From Paracyclopina nana (taxonomy: Eukaryota; Arthropoda; Copepoda; Cyclopoida; Cyclopettidae): a stretch of DNA of 64,000 nt. Location of the stretch: positions 5,910,001 to 5,974,000 of the forward strand of contig JAGUCH010000006.1 in NCBI GenBank assembly GCA_019096065.1. The letters run 5' to 3'. Position numbers and translations under genes: made by a program. The notes beneath the pieces are model-generated. The model was not told the origin of the DNA, did no database searches, and saw only the letters and a list, made by a program, of their open reading frames with translations. Below are positions 1 through 12,027 of this stretch, in pieces; position 1 is the first letter of the stretch, and each line of letters starts with the position of its first letter.

Positions 1-876
1 AACAGGAACAAAGGAACAATGGCGGCGACAACGCCCTAGTAGCAGGGTGACCAGAACATTTGAAAATCTTCCAAAAAAAAGCCACATTCGGTTATCTTTG
101 AAGGAAAAGACTAAAAGTGGCCACAAATGGCTATGGCTATTCGGCCTAAATCACTGTAGCCAAAATTGTAGTAAACAAAGCAAAAAAATAGCCACTTAGC
201 TATAAATAGCCACACCTGGTCATCCTGTCTAGTGTGAAAAGCCACTACACATGCGTTCACTCCAGAGCACAGTGGGTTTGTTTGCTGATTTCATTTCACG
301 CACACGGAAAAAGTCGCAAAATCAACATAGCACCTTTTTCTTATTAGCGGTAAGCTAAAAATACGCCATCCTGGCAACCAGGAGAGCAAGTAAGAGCAGC
401 CAATTCTTCAATTTATGCTATAAGCTTGACTTCCTCGACTTGGTCACTCAATTGGAGTCATTTGGAATAAAAGTTATGGGAGAGCCAATTTCTGCTCAAA
501 TTGTGCAAAGTTGCTGCTCTGCATAATTCGTCAAAATCAACTTTTGCCCAAAAATTATGAGTTCTTCACCAAATTTAAACCTTTATCTGTCAATCAACAT
601 TAATTTGTGCTCTTTAGGTAGCCTAGAAGTCCTACAAATTGGAAGCTAAAAATGGGTGCTAAAATCGGAAATCTGTGATTTGACGTAATTTCTGTGCGCG
701 TGAAATCGGCTTTTGATCCACTGTGCAGAGGCAAAAAGTATTTTCCCCACTTTTCCACTAAAAGCACAACCTGATGCACTACTCTATGGTGGTGCCATTT
801 ACCATGATAAATTCAAAATCAGCTTTTACAATGTGAAAAGTATGGCTGAAAGTATGCCAAGATACCCCATCTCTGG
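1..876. other. AT-rich flank, no gene seen
   Basis: No convincing coding region, RNA gene or complete repeat is visible. Short words of the type AATAGCCA recur around 120-215, and the rest is low-complexity AT-rich sequence. Base composition resembles the host intergenic DNA further right rather than the GC-rich block that follows. Confidence 0.5.
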
Positions 877-1530
877 GTCGAGGCCGGGGCGCACCACTAT
901 TGAGAGAGGTCGCACAACCCCCGGGTCACCAGAGATGTAGTAACAGTAGGAATCGCGTCACTCTAGCAGAAAAACGCGAATACGAGACACCAATGAACCA
1001 CCCGCAAATAAGGGACAGCAATATGGTTAAAGACCGCCTGAACGGGCGTGGCAAGAAGGCCACACCCCAGGCAATTATCAAAGCCACCAGCACGGCCGAC
1101 AGCGAGTCGTTGCTTGCGCCAGTCGAGTGCCCTCGTCTGGAGAGCAGAAAGTACAATATCCACCCCAGGTCGAGGCCGGGCGCGCCCCTCGAGGTCGTAT
1201 GCCCGGGTCACTTGGAGGTGTTGTGGCAGTAGGCATCGCGACACTTTAGCAGAAAATCGCGAATACGCTGCCAGCCGGCTATCGTATGCCGAGCAAGCTT
1301 GTCCTCGGCTGAGGCCGCCACAGAGAATGGCGAGCATCACCAGGAGAGCACAGGCCCTCAGGCAGCAAGATCGCTGTACACCTGAGTCGCCAGAACCACC
1401 TCGCTTGTCCTCGGCTGAGGCTGCGCCACAGAGAATGGCGGGCATCACCAGGAGAGCACGGGCCCTCAGGCAGCAAGATCGCTGGACACCTGAGTCGCCA
1501 TCACAGCCTCGCCCTCGCAACAAGGCCACC
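877..1530. repeat. GC-rich block of direct repeats
   Basis: Two nested repeat pairs are visible. A unit of about 105 bp beginning with GTCGAGGCCGGG at 877 recurs at about 1169, and both copies end in a segment of the form CGCG..ACT.T.GCAGAAAA.CGCG. A third copy of that last segment lies near 1843. A second, better preserved tandem pair has units starting at 1298 and 1404 (offset 106 bp), each with the words CTCGGCTGAGG, CACAGAGAATGGCG and CAGGCAGCAAGATCGCTG. The block is far richer in GC than its surroundings. Long open frames cross it on both strands, but they look like composition effects with no recognisable domain. It may be a non-coding remnant of the decayed retroelement to its right or a separate repeat. 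Confidence 0.6.
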
Positions 1531-1533
1531 ATT

Positions 1534-1821
1534 CCCAACCAGAAATTTTCCCAAGTTTTCTGAAAGTTATTGTAACGTGTTAGCACTCCTTCGTTTTACC
1601 CGGGTTGAGTTTATGTCGTTGCGTAACATTGACTTCCGTGCCACCTATGTAAAAAAAATTGGAAAAAAAATCGAAAGTGACAAGGAAAATGGGTGTTTTT
1701 GATTTTATCTAGGTGTCAATGCGGTTAATGTTACATAATGACTAGAGCTCAATGTTGATAAAACATATAAGTTTCACTGAGAGTTTTTTTGGTGTATGAG
1801 GGCTCAGAATTTCTGGTTGGG
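1534..1821. mobile_element. MITE-like palindromic element, copy 1
   Basis: This 288-bp non-coding element begins CCCAACCAGAAATT and ends with its reverse complement, giving 14-bp terminal inverted repeats. The interior is itself an imperfect palindrome: about 50 bp starting GTTGAGTTTATG near 1603 matches the reverse complement of about 1700-1758. The flanks read TT on both sides, consistent with a 2-bp target duplication. A second copy in the opposite orientation lies at 29896-30181. There is no coding capacity, so it would depend on a transposase elsewhere. The superfamily is not certain. Two-bp duplications other than TA would suit ISL2EU-type elements, which is inference. Confidence 0.75.
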
Positions 1822-2640
1822 TTGAAGCCTTGGCAGGGAGGCCGCGTTACTTTGCAGAAAAACGCGCATTTGTCAGAACGATTCATGTTAATGATTGCAT
1901 TAAGATCAATAAACAACAACTAACTACACGCTCCCAAATACTGTGCGCACGCAGTCAAAAAGAAATCAGGCCACGACTATCGATTACCCCCGAGAAGTAT
2001 ACCTCGGGAAGCCGTCAGGCGGACCCCAGCGGCGGGCCGCCAGGCGAAGGCCGGAAAAGGCTTGGCTCTTGAGGATCGGTCAAGGATCACTGAGCAATGT
2101 ACTAATAGGGAAGTTAATCCCTTGACCCGTAGATGGGTCGGCTCAACTGCTTATCGCTAATCCGCTCACGGTCACTTTCGAGATTTGATATTGTCAGGCA
2201 CAAAATACGGCCATAAATGGTCACTCTGAGACCTAGCATTGTGTTGCGCAAATACGGTCGCAAACAGACCAAGCTGCTGGCCTCTTTATGGCCAAATTCC
2301 CAAGGTTACTCTTAGTAACAAGGGAGATCGACTGCTGTTTGCCGCTGCAAGAAGTTGTAAACTAAATCTCGCATCCTGTCGCTAATGAAGCTCCGCTAAT
2401 AGCCAAATAGCTAAAATTGGCCGTCTAAATCTCCGGTCATAAACCAGATCGCGTAAACAATCTCGAGAGTGTCAGAGGGGCCAGAAATCCCCTGCTGGCC
2501 GTGAGAGCAGCCGTTGCGCTGATCCAATGACACTAAAAAGAGTGATCAGATTGGAGGGGTTGTGTGCAGCTCTCTGGGGTCTCCCAAGGCTACCACACCC
2601 ACTCTTGCTTCTTCATTAACTATGCTACGTTACCTTTGAG
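1822..2640. other. Unassigned stretch before the decayed retroelement
   Basis: This stretch has mixed composition, rising in GC from about 1970. It contains the third CGCG..GCAGAAAA.CGCG segment (about 1843-1871). It could hold the 5' leader or a degraded 5' LTR of the element that ends at 10114, but I could not align it with that element's 3' LTR. No gene is supported. Confidence 0.35.
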
Positions 2641-2699
2641 CACTAGATATCAGCCTTCGCCGCTGCACTCCTCCTCTGCAAACGAGGGCCCCGACTTAC

Positions 2700-3640
2700 C
2701 ACCCAGCGGCGGTGCTTTCAAGGCCCACAGCAGCAATTGTGGAGTATCTAGATGCGCAGGGGGCTCTGGGCTGCTCGCCTCAGGAAGGCTCCTGGCCGGG
2801 GCCCCGAGAACGCGGCTGCTGTTCCCGCCGATATGCAAGTAATGACGCTTCCGCTCATGCAAGGGCTCAAGGCCCAGCGCCAGGCCGACCTCCATACCCG
2901 ACAACAGGGAGTAGAGCTGCTCTGGCTGGAGGCTGGGACCTGCCATTTGGAAGCCAAGGCAGCAGCTGTCCAATCTTGACGGAAATGCAAGCTAGGAAGT
3001 TTGAGGACACTGAGGCCGATAAGTGGCTCACATCCCACCTACCTGTCGAGGCTACCTTCTTGGGGTTGCAAGCAACAAAGGCGACCAAGAATATGGAGAC
3101 CAAGCACGCCTTGGTAGGCATGGCACTGCAAACGGTCAATGAGGTTGACCTCTATGCCTTGACAATGAGGCTTTCACCTTCATACACTTGCTAGACGTGT
3201 AAGCCATGGTTACCTCATCTCAGGCGGCTCACATTGTGCTGGAAACCGCCCAGCAGTGGTCTGACCAGGCCATCCCTCAGTGGCATGCCGCCTGTGGAGC
3301 ATCCTTGTGAGGGCCAGGCCCTAACTCGCCCTGGACCTCGTACGCATCTTGTCATTAAGATGTACAGGAAGGACGTAGTGGCGGGCATCTTGGGGCACAA
3401 GTTGCCACCATGGTTGAGGCCCTAGAGGCGGCTTGCCAGGCAGAGTATTTGTTGTCCATTGGGCTGGGCAAAGGCCAAGTCTCCGCTATGCTCTTGTCTG
3501 ATGCCGACACCAAAATTATCTGCTACTACTGAGAGAGGAAGGGTCATTGGTAAGCTGAATGCCGGGCCCTTGACCGGGACGAGCCCAACAAACGCTACAA
3601 CCCCAAAACCAACAAAGGGTACCGGGCTGAGAGCCAGCAG
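2700..3640 (+). pseudogene. Degenerate gag of the decayed retroelement
   Basis: The best evidence is a CCHC zinc-knuckle footprint at 3521-3562: Cys codons at 3521 and 3560 and a His codon at 3545, in the spacing C-x2-C-x4-H-x4-C. The second Cys position is now a TGA at 3530, and another stop (TAA, 3551) lies inside the knuckle. Upstream open segments in shifting frames (about 2712-3190) have no recognisable domain but sit where capsid sequence would be expected. The broken knuckle shows that nucleic-acid binding by this Gag has been lost. Confidence 0.6.
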
Positions 3641-3879
3641 CAACAACGGTCCTCGGCATGCAAGAGCGCTCCATCTCAAGTATTGTATTGAGGGTGACCG
3701 CAAGCCAGGACTCAGCCCCGGACCACCAACAACCAGCAACCCCAGGGTCAACGAGATTTGTGAAGCAAGGCCCAAGGGCGAGGCAGAGCCCACGTGTGCC
3801 ACGCTGGCAGGAAACAACTGACCCGGTTGTAGAGGGTTCTGACCGAGCCTCTCTAATATCCCTCCTGCTAGCTGCCCTT

Positions 3880-6800
3880 GATCACATCACCGAACATAAA
3901 CAATTTTACAGCACTGGTACCTGTGCGTATTGGCTGGATCAAGACCCGTGCCCTAGTTGACAGCGGCCATAGCTGGCATACCTGCATTTCTGAGGCCTTA
4001 GCCCAATGCTTTGGGGTCCTGCCACACAACCTATGGCCCCTCTGCGACATGACCGTGGTGGGCACTGCCCACAAGCGGCACCGGCCGCAAGTGTTGGGAG
4101 AGCTCGGACAGCCCCTGAGAGTCCAGATCGGAAAGCACCCTCATATCTTCTCTATCCGGCCCACGGTAGTACACAGCCGTCCATAGACTTCAACATGTGT
4201 GGGCCTTTCCAGAGCCATCATCACATCAATAAGCTTCATTCTCAAGGTGCCCTCCAGATCCATGCCAAGTACCTCCCGATTGTCGGAGCCTTGCACGACG
4301 CTGCTGACACCCCAACCGTGGAATCTGCCATCCATGTGACATGACCCACTACGGTCCCACGGTGCACCACGGTCCTGGTTGCAGCCGTCGCGACCCAGTG
4401 GCCCCATGGGAAGGCCAAGTAAGCAGCGCCCGAAGCTGAGGCCAGTTGCTGAGGAGACCCAGCTGGCTCCTTGGCCATGCGTAGTGGGTCAGCCAGCCGC
4501 AGGAGGACACCTGATGGTGAATTGTCAAACTAGCTGGATTACTCTCTGCAGGTGAAAGGAGGTGTTTGCTACGGCACCCTCCGGGAGTATGTGCCTCCGG
4601 CCGTCGGCCCTACAAGGGTCCAGAGCCGCAAGTACAAGCTATCCACCCCGACGGGACGTGGAGGGCCAGCCCTACAAGGGACCACCTCCCGATGCTGGCC
4701 CGCAAGAGAAAATTGAGTTTGCCATACGGGCCTACAAGCTGGAAGAAAACGACCTCATCCGGAGGGACCCCGGGCAGTTGAAGGCCGCTGCCTCACTCCT
4801 CACTGCGTATCTAGGGGCCTTATCCTTCGACGGTCGTTCTGGCCAGACCAAGCTGGTAGAACACGCCATCGACCCCAAGCCTGTAACCAGGCCAATCAAT
4901 ATTCATCTACGCCAATCAATCCCAGCGTGGAAGCCTCTTTAAAGGAGAAGACCCAAAAGGGGTTGGACAAGAGGTCATCACCCCAACCTCCTTGCTGTGG
5001 TCCACCCCACAAGTCCACATTCGGAAAAAGGGACGGGAGCCTCCTGCCGTGCCTGGATTATCGCGAGCCCAACAAGGCCACTGTTGTCGAATCCAACCCG
5101 ATCGAGGATGTTCGGGATAATCTGAGCCAATTGGCCGCTCTACCGTCTTCTCCACCTTGGAGGCTGTCAAGCCCTTCAATGTGGTGCCCATCAAGCCTGG
5201 GGACATGGAGGAGACCACCTTCTCAATCAGAGATGGCTCCCACCCTTTTCTGAAGATGCCATGTGGGCTCACCAATGCCCCCAAGACTTACAGCCGGCTC
5301 TAATGCCTAGTATTAGAGGGAGTGTCATGGGAGATGTAGCTCTTCCAAACTTGGACGATTGCCTGGTCTACTCCCCTGACTTTGAGTCACACCTTCACAA
5401 CCCGCGGGTTGTGCTGCAAGACCACCAAAAGGCCGGCCTACTGCTTGGGCTGTCCAAGTGCCACGTGTTCCAGACCCAAGTAAGCTATTCGGGGCATGTT
5501 GTCACGCCCAAGGGACTGGAGGTCGTGCCAGCCTACGTCGACCTGATCTGCAAATGGCCCTTGCCAACACCCGCAAGCTATTGAAAGTGTTCGTGGGCAA
5601 GGCCAACTACTATCAGGCTTGCATCGAGAAGTACCAGCATGTCACCGCCCATCTGAGTGCCAAGCTCTTGAGGGATAATGGCACAGCAGCTATGCACACC
5701 TACCCGCCTACTCAAGAGTATCGAGAAGCCTTTGGGGAGAATATACGACGCCTTGTGTCGGCCCTGGTGCTGGCTTGCCCTGACTTCGTGTCACCTAACA
5801 TGTTCATCTTGGACACTGGTTTCTAGCAGGAGAACGGAGCTGTGGGGGCTTTGCTGTTGCAAGTTCAAGGCAGCAAGGAAAGGGTCATCCTTTATGGGGC
5901 TAGGAAGCTGATCCCCCCACCAGCATGCTAGCCAGATTGCTCGGTACCATCTCCAATTAGGACTTCGAAATGGTGCATTGAACCGGCACCAAACACAGCA
6001 ACGCAGATTCCCTGAGCCAGGCCCCGCCCTTGATTGGGCCAGCAACCACCCCAGCTCAGAGGTCTCCAACGATGACTTCTTCAGAGTAGCAAACCTAAGC
6101 TCATCCCCACAAAGCCAGAACTGTGGGCGGAGGCCCAGGAAGAAGACAATGACCTTGTCACCTTGCGTAAACTAGCGCAGCTGCGACAAACCCCATTGCG
6201 AGCCCTTGGAAGCCGCTTCAGCCCGCGATAGGGTCCTACTAGATTAGTTTGACAGCTCACCTCTGGATCAGCAAAGGGCATTGCAGCTCCAAGGCACCAA
6301 GGCCGATTCATTTTCCTGGCTGGTCGTGCCAAGCAAATGGGAAGAAGCCAGCCTGCTGCATAATCACGAGACCACCGGGCGCCAAGGAAGGAAACCCTGT
6401 TACACAGGACAGCCCAGCACTTTTATTACTTTTATTTCCCATGGATGGCAAAGAGAGCTGATGAGGTTGTCTAGTCATGATCGCTCTGCCGACAACAGAA
6501 CTGGCGATTCCAGCCTTGATTATATGAGACCCTTCAAGATCTCCAGTCAGCATCATTCACAAAAATGCATGTGTAATGTGTGGATAGAGGCTTTTCCATG
6601 CAAGTTCTGGTTGCCAGAATGGCTGCACACCGGTTAAGGCACGCATTCCAAGACCCATCTAATGAAACAGGTGTGGTGTGCGCTGCTCTGGGTATCAAGG
6701 CCACAACCACGATGTCCTGCGAACCTCGGAGCATTCTGGTGGAGCGACATCATCGAAACCTTAAAGAACTCATTCATAAGATGATCACAGGGCACTACGC

Positions 6801-6900
6801 CCAATGGGCAGAGTGGTGCCCTTCACCCTGGTTGTCCTGCCCACTACAAGCATTACCGAAAATCGGTCAACTGGTCTGGCCCCATATAAGATAGTGTTGA
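3880..6900 (+). pseudogene. Degenerate pol (PR-RT-RNaseH-IN) of the decayed retroelement
   Basis: Protease is marked by a Leu-Val-Asp-Ser-Gly box near 3953-3967. Reverse transcriptase fragments include a Leu-Asp-Tyr-Arg segment near 5055 and, in another frame, an Asn-Leu-Asp-Asp box near 5350 where Tyr-x-Asp-Asp is usual. A primer-grip-like region follows to about 5580. RNase H sequence of the type NGAVGALLL lies near 5833. Integrase traces are a His-rich zinc segment near 6360 and a core segment near 6690-6810 containing LVERHHRNLK. At least six frame changes are needed to follow the product, so no functional enzyme is encoded. Confidence 0.7.
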
Positions 6901-7638
6901 ACGGCAGCCTACCACCAACTCAGACCTCATCTTTGGGGATTCCCAGCGAGCAAGCAACGGAAACAGGTTGATGCCAAACATCTGCTAAGCGCATCCAACT
7001 AGCGGACAAACAGGCTTTCACCCCACGACAAAGGCCCTGGACTATTGAGAAACAATCAACAAACTCACTACCACCAAATTTGCAGTTGAAAAACCTTCTG
7101 CACCTCCCAAGGACAACATGGACTTCGACATGATAGACATAAGTCTAAGAGTACCTAAAAACAGCGATAAAAGTGGAAACTGCACCAATGGAGGAGTTGC
7201 CCATTCTTTCGAGTCTGCAATGGCGCCCACTAACCCGGGAATACATGTTCCCTCATACCAGAGACGACCCAATACCACAGTTCAATCATGACCCCACGAT
7301 ACTTGAGTATGATGTCCTTGAGTTCCCAGCTAACTCAATGACAACAAAGACAACACCATGCAAGATGACAAGACCATTAACGCCACAAACAATGCAGATA
7401 AGTGTTTAATAAGTAATCGGGACATATTGGTGCTCCCTCAACACGAAGTTTGAGGGGGTGCATCGCATCACCACAAAACAAAATGTTTTTATGTTAAACT
7501 CATGTACAAAACTTCAGTATTTTGGTCGCACAAGTTACAGTTTTACATAACACTCACACTCTACTCTCTCTCTCTTACAGTCTGAGTTGCTAACTATCAC
7601 AATAATCTAGCCAACAGTACCAAATATGAACGCTAACC

Positions 7639-9860
7639 ATGCCCATGCCAATGTGGTGCAACGCTTCTTTTCTGCTGCTGGCCCTCTTCATGTATGGCTA
7701 CTGGGTTCTCCTCAATGAGGTGGCACTGGAAGCCATCCTCCAAGGTCAAATCATTGGCAGGTAGAAGCGCAGACCTGTATAAGCCTGAGGCTAAAGCGGC
7801 CTTGTTCACAACCTACGACTGCGCACACCCGATGCAATCCACGAGGCCATCAATCTAAGTCAGCCGGAGCTTGTGACTAGGTGTGGGTACGAGAGAGCAT
7901 CAGTTACGGCAGTCAGATGACGGACGTCAACAAGCCCTACTTGGTGACTCCACAAGCTTACCAAGAGGCCACCGAAAAGCACTACCTGATTGTGGAGAAC
8001 AAGAAGGTAGCGGTGGCGCTGAACAACCCGACGTTGCTCTCATACTTCTCCAAGGGAGTCTTGGACAAGGACCACAAGTGCACCGCGACTACCTTCACCA
8101 GCGGGGGCGTGACCTTCTACAAATCAAATGAGACCACCACGATCCACGCCTTGGTCGAGCCCATCTACGGGAAGTTGAACACGGCTAACGGGCGGGTGGT
8201 GTTCTCCAACCACCTGACCGCGAACTTCCAGGACCTCATCGTGCAGGACGACGCCGAGGGCATGATCGTGTGGCCCAACGCAAGTCTCCACGCTGTGAGG
8301 ATCAACTGAGTGAAGTCTACCAGGGACCTGCGGTGCTCTTCCCCCATCGAAATGCCACCAGCTCGCTGGGAGGAACTGGGCACCTTGGCGACCTCCTCCT
8401 GCTAGCCCCTGAGGAGGAGTCCCGATTTGCCGGATTTGCCCTCAAGGGCGCGCAGTCAATGTGCCAGCAGAAGCTATTCACCACGCAGTTGAGAGACTTC
8501 GTGATGCTGTTGATCGAACCTGGAGATGGGGCCCCTTCAGGCCAAGTATCTGCACCAGGAAGACATGGACGGGGCCAATATCCAAACCCAACTGGCACTC
8601 GTTCACCCTCAACATGCATTGCACATCCAGGACCGGTTCAAAGTTTCTGCAGGAATTGATATGTTATAAGTTGCAGAGCATTGCCTCGGGGTCGTCAACG
8701 TATGCTACCCTGAACAGTCATGGGCCAGGTCACCTCGTCACCCGGGCCGGAGCAGTGGCCAATGTGACCTCGTGCTACCCGGTGCAGGCAGTCACCTGGT
8801 CCATCAACAACTGCACCCAAGAGATCGCGGTATTGGTGAACCGCGAGACTCGCTTCGCGGACCTGCTGTTGTTCATCCTGACGGACCGGCCCAGCATTGT
8901 CCCATGCAACTCCATCACGCCCATCAAATGCCCAGCTCAACCCCTTGTTGGATGCTGCTCCTCGTAATCATCAATACGACGTCAGCCGTGGACTGGGTGG
9001 AGGTGTTTCTCAGCCGAGCGGCAGGCCAACCACATCCTCTATCTCCACCTCTTCAGCAGCCAGGGGGGCTGTCGTCAACATGATCACCAGCAACGTGCTT
9101 CACAACTCGCTCATCACTGGCAGCCGCTCCACCACCTTCTGGTCTCAGGGAGACATTGATCAGATGGTCGACCATGTGGGAAGTGCCATCATCCCCTTCC
9201 TCAGCTTGGCAGGGAAGTACTACTTGTACTTCACAGGATTCCTCATTACGGTGGGCCTCCTGAGACTGATCCTCGGAGCTCTGCTGCGCATGGTGGTCTT
9301 ATACCGCTGGCGTGGCTTAGGGTGGTGGATGCTGTTGGCGGTTTGGCACACGGCATTCTTGATGGAGAAGATGACATGGAGAATGGTGACCAATCTGAGG
9401 CAAGACCGGATCCTCTTCCCAGGGGCGACAGTGACGACGAGCGGCCCTCCAGGCGAGGACGTCACCACCCTGGGGCGGGACCACTCAGGCCTTCTGCCTG
9501 GCTAACTTGGGCAGCTCCAATGACGATGGTGAGGATGAGGATGCACCGCCCAAGTATGCTACGGCCGCCGCCGGCTCAGCGGGAGACGGGGAGGCTGACG
9601 ACGCCGCACCGGACATCCCCCAAGGCCTTCTCCAACGACTGTGCGAGACCCTGTTCCAGGAACACAATTAGGGCTACAAGAACCTACAAGCCAGCCCAAG
9701 TGGACGTGCTGGCTCGACAGAGCAAGTCGATGCACCATTATCTCATGACGGTCCTGCCTGCAGCCATGGTGCCTTCGTGCATCGACGCCTTTAAAACCAT
9801 TCCCCGAAGTCGAGACTGCGGGAGCACCCCCAGCCTCCCTGGTGGCCTGCTACGCCAAGG
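7639..9860 (+). pseudogene. Envelope-like third gene of the decayed retroelement
   Basis: An ATG at 7639 opens a hydrophobic, signal-peptide-like N terminus that hits a TAG at 7762. Longer open segments follow in different frames: 7881-8309 (142 residues), 8461-8967 and 8897-9505. The last has two strongly hydrophobic stretches near 9187-9270 and 9280-9360, as expected for a membrane anchor, with several Asn-x-Ser/Thr and Cys residues upstream. Position between integrase and the 3' LTR, a leader peptide and a C-terminal membrane segment together suggest an env-like glycoprotein. The viral family cannot be named from this. It is interrupted and inactive as it stands. Confidence 0.55.
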
Positions 9861-9915
9861 CAAGGATCGTAGGCCCCCGTCGTGAGGACACGACAACCCT
9901 TCAGTAGGGGGAAGT

Positions 9916-10114
9916 TGTAGCAGGAACACGGGTAGACGGGCGTGCTCGCAGACGCGCAGCGGGCGCGACGTCCCGGTGAAGCTAATTGTACAGAATCAGT
10001 TAATAAACGGACGCACTCGAGTAAACACCTCGACTAGTTTCTAGTAGCAAGTTCTTCCATCGCTACCCGCGGGCGCGCGTGTCACCCTCGGGGGGTCTAT
10101 GCGAACCTCCTACA
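9916..10114 (+). repeat. 3' LTR of the decayed retroelement
   Basis: This 199-bp GC-rich segment is bounded by TGTAG and CTACA, the inverted TG..CA ends of LTRs. It is preceded by a purine-rich tract (AGGGGGAAG at 9906-9914) that fits a polypurine tract. An AATAAA lies inside near 10002. No matching 5' copy was found in the window, so the boundaries rest on structure alone. Confidence 0.55.
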
Positions 10115-11720
10115 ATACACACATCCATAACCAACAACAATGGCCAAAAATTATAGCTTGAGAGTATTTGGTCATCATTACCAAATGTACACATAATTAT
10201 CACCATACAAGAAATTGACCCACATCTGCTTCCCAGCGAGGCCAGAAAAAGGCTCCAATGGAAGAGGTGAAAGGAGGCTTTTTTGCTGCCTCAGAAGCTT
10301 TCTACCGCGTACATGAAGTTGCAACCAACCTACTAAGTGAATTCTGAATGTGTCACAGCTTTCACTCAGCAAGATTTTTTCCCAGCCCACAACTTCAGCA
10401 GTGATGTTGACACAAGAGGCCATACTACAACAATACACTTGTTTACCCCATGAATACATTGGTTGTTGCCATCCTGGCAAATAATCATATTTGTATAGAG
10501 GCCAAAGGCAATCATCAGTCTAATTGATATGAAATCAAGTGTCAAGTACAGCTCTTGCATTAGGCATGATTGACAAGTTAATTGGAAAGGGTAAGTGCTT
10601 TTTACAGTTATGATGGCAGCCTTGAAAGGCCTTAGACTGACAGCTCCCAACTTAAGGATGATTAAGGCCAGCTTTTGTGTTGGGGGGAAAGATGATTTCG
10701 AAGCCTTGTCATAAAAGAGATTTATTTGCGTGAAAGCAACAAAACTACAAGGAAATCTTGTGGCTTCCCACAATCCTGACTACATAAACAATAAGGCATT
10801 GAAGCTTCCACTTAATGCCAAGTGCAAAAGGGCACGATTTTGTTGCCTCAATAGAAACATGCTCTTTATCAGTTTCCAATTAGAGCCAGCCATTTTCGAT
10901 GGAAAAACAGCTTTCCAATATGGATGGTGCTTCGATGTTTAAGAGGATTTTCACCAGCTGTCTAATGTGCGCAGGAAGTTTTTCAAAGTGAAAAACTATT
11001 TTGTTTCAGACCGATGGTTGATAGTGAATCTCTTTTTTCTCCCAAGGGTTGACTCAAGTTTTGCTGGTAAAGCCATCTAATATTCAAAACAAGCCTTTCA
11101 TTTGCTTGAACGTTCATTTTGCATTATGAACAATAATAGTGATTTACATTGTTTTTAAACAAAAATATTTTGCTTTTGATTGTACTTATTATTATTATTA
11201 TTTAAGATTGTGCTTTTTATGCAAGGCTGATTTAAACATTTCCTATTTCACTAGCCGCAGAAGAAAGCAATAACCAAACACGTGATCAAAACTGAACAAC
11301 GCACTTAACGATTAATGCACAAGTAAGAGAAGCGTTCAAGCAAATTATTGCTGTTTAGAAGCAAGAAGTGGCTTTTCAAGCAAAACTCTTTTGACCCCTT
11401 GGGAAATAGAAGACTTCGCACAACTCCATGGGTACGTACGCAAATATTTTATCACTTCATACAATCCTCGATCACAGATTGTAATTGAATGGGTTGCATA
11501 ATTTAATCTCGTCTTGAAGTCTGCGGTTAATTAGAATATGAAAGCTCACTTAAAGTTTTCAGCACACTCCAACAATGCACATGACTAACCTTAAAGTTGA
11601 CAGTTGACAAACTAGGGCAATTTGAAGATATCAGCTGCAGCAGCCAACAACAGAGCAAGCCTTGGAAGCAGCAAAATGACGGAACCCTCGCGCGATGTGG
11701 AGGGAAAGTGGCCTTGCTTT
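10115..11720. other. AT-rich intergenic DNA
   Basis: No gene is seen. Open frames here are short and lack recognisable domains. A short (TTA)n tract lies at 11187-11203. The segment ends at the CTTT target site of the gypsy element. Confidence 0.5.
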
Positions 11721-11959
11721 TGTTATGTTTTTATAACTTTCACCATTCATGGCGCTAGCGCGTCGTCCTTCAGTAATATAGTAGTATAGTAGCATAGTAC
11801 GAGCCGCGCTGCCTAACCACACTTTCACCTAGCAGGATGTACAATGCGATTTCACCTTGACAGTACATTGTATATACAGTGCTTGGTTGAGAAATAAACT
11901 CAGTTGTGGCTTTGTACGAGAGAAGTCAGGTATCGCTATACAACACCAAATTCACAACA
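11721..11959 (+). repeat. 5' LTR of the gypsy element
   Basis: A 239-bp repeat with TG...CA ends, base for base the same as 17409-17647 by eye. An AATAAA poly-A signal lies near 11892. Preceded by CTTT, the target duplication. Confidence 0.93.
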
Positions 11960-11978
11960 ATTGGTGGCAGCCACTTAC
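11960..11978 (+). promoter_or_regulatory. Probable primer-binding site
   Basis: The sequence right after the 5' LTR, with TGGTGGCAGCC, sits where a tRNA primer would pair. The tRNA species was not identified, so this rests on position and the TGG start. Confidence 0.5.
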
Positions 11979-12027
11979 CTACAGCCCTGGAGGGAATGAA
12001 GTGTGAGTGATGCTGTGTTCTATTTAA

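Larger units (their letters stand above)
2640..10114 (+). mobile_element. Decayed Ty3/gypsy-type retroelement with envelope-like gene
   Basis: A GC-rich stretch carries remnants in the order gag (zinc knuckle near 3521), protease (near 3950), reverse transcriptase (about 5030-5580), RNase H (about 5830-5990), integrase (about 6340-6900), a membrane glycoprotein-like third gene (7639-9860) and a 3' LTR (9916-10114). Every coding part is split by stop codons and frame changes, so the element is dead. Its composition contrasts sharply with the AT-rich host DNA and with the intact gypsy element at 11.7 kb, so it belongs to a different lineage. No 5' LTR was found and the left limit is approximate. 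Confidence 0.75.

Noticed and set aside
963-1586. A 207-residue minus-strand open frame
   Set aside because: It runs through GC-rich direct repeats, has no recognisable domain and is probably a composition effect.
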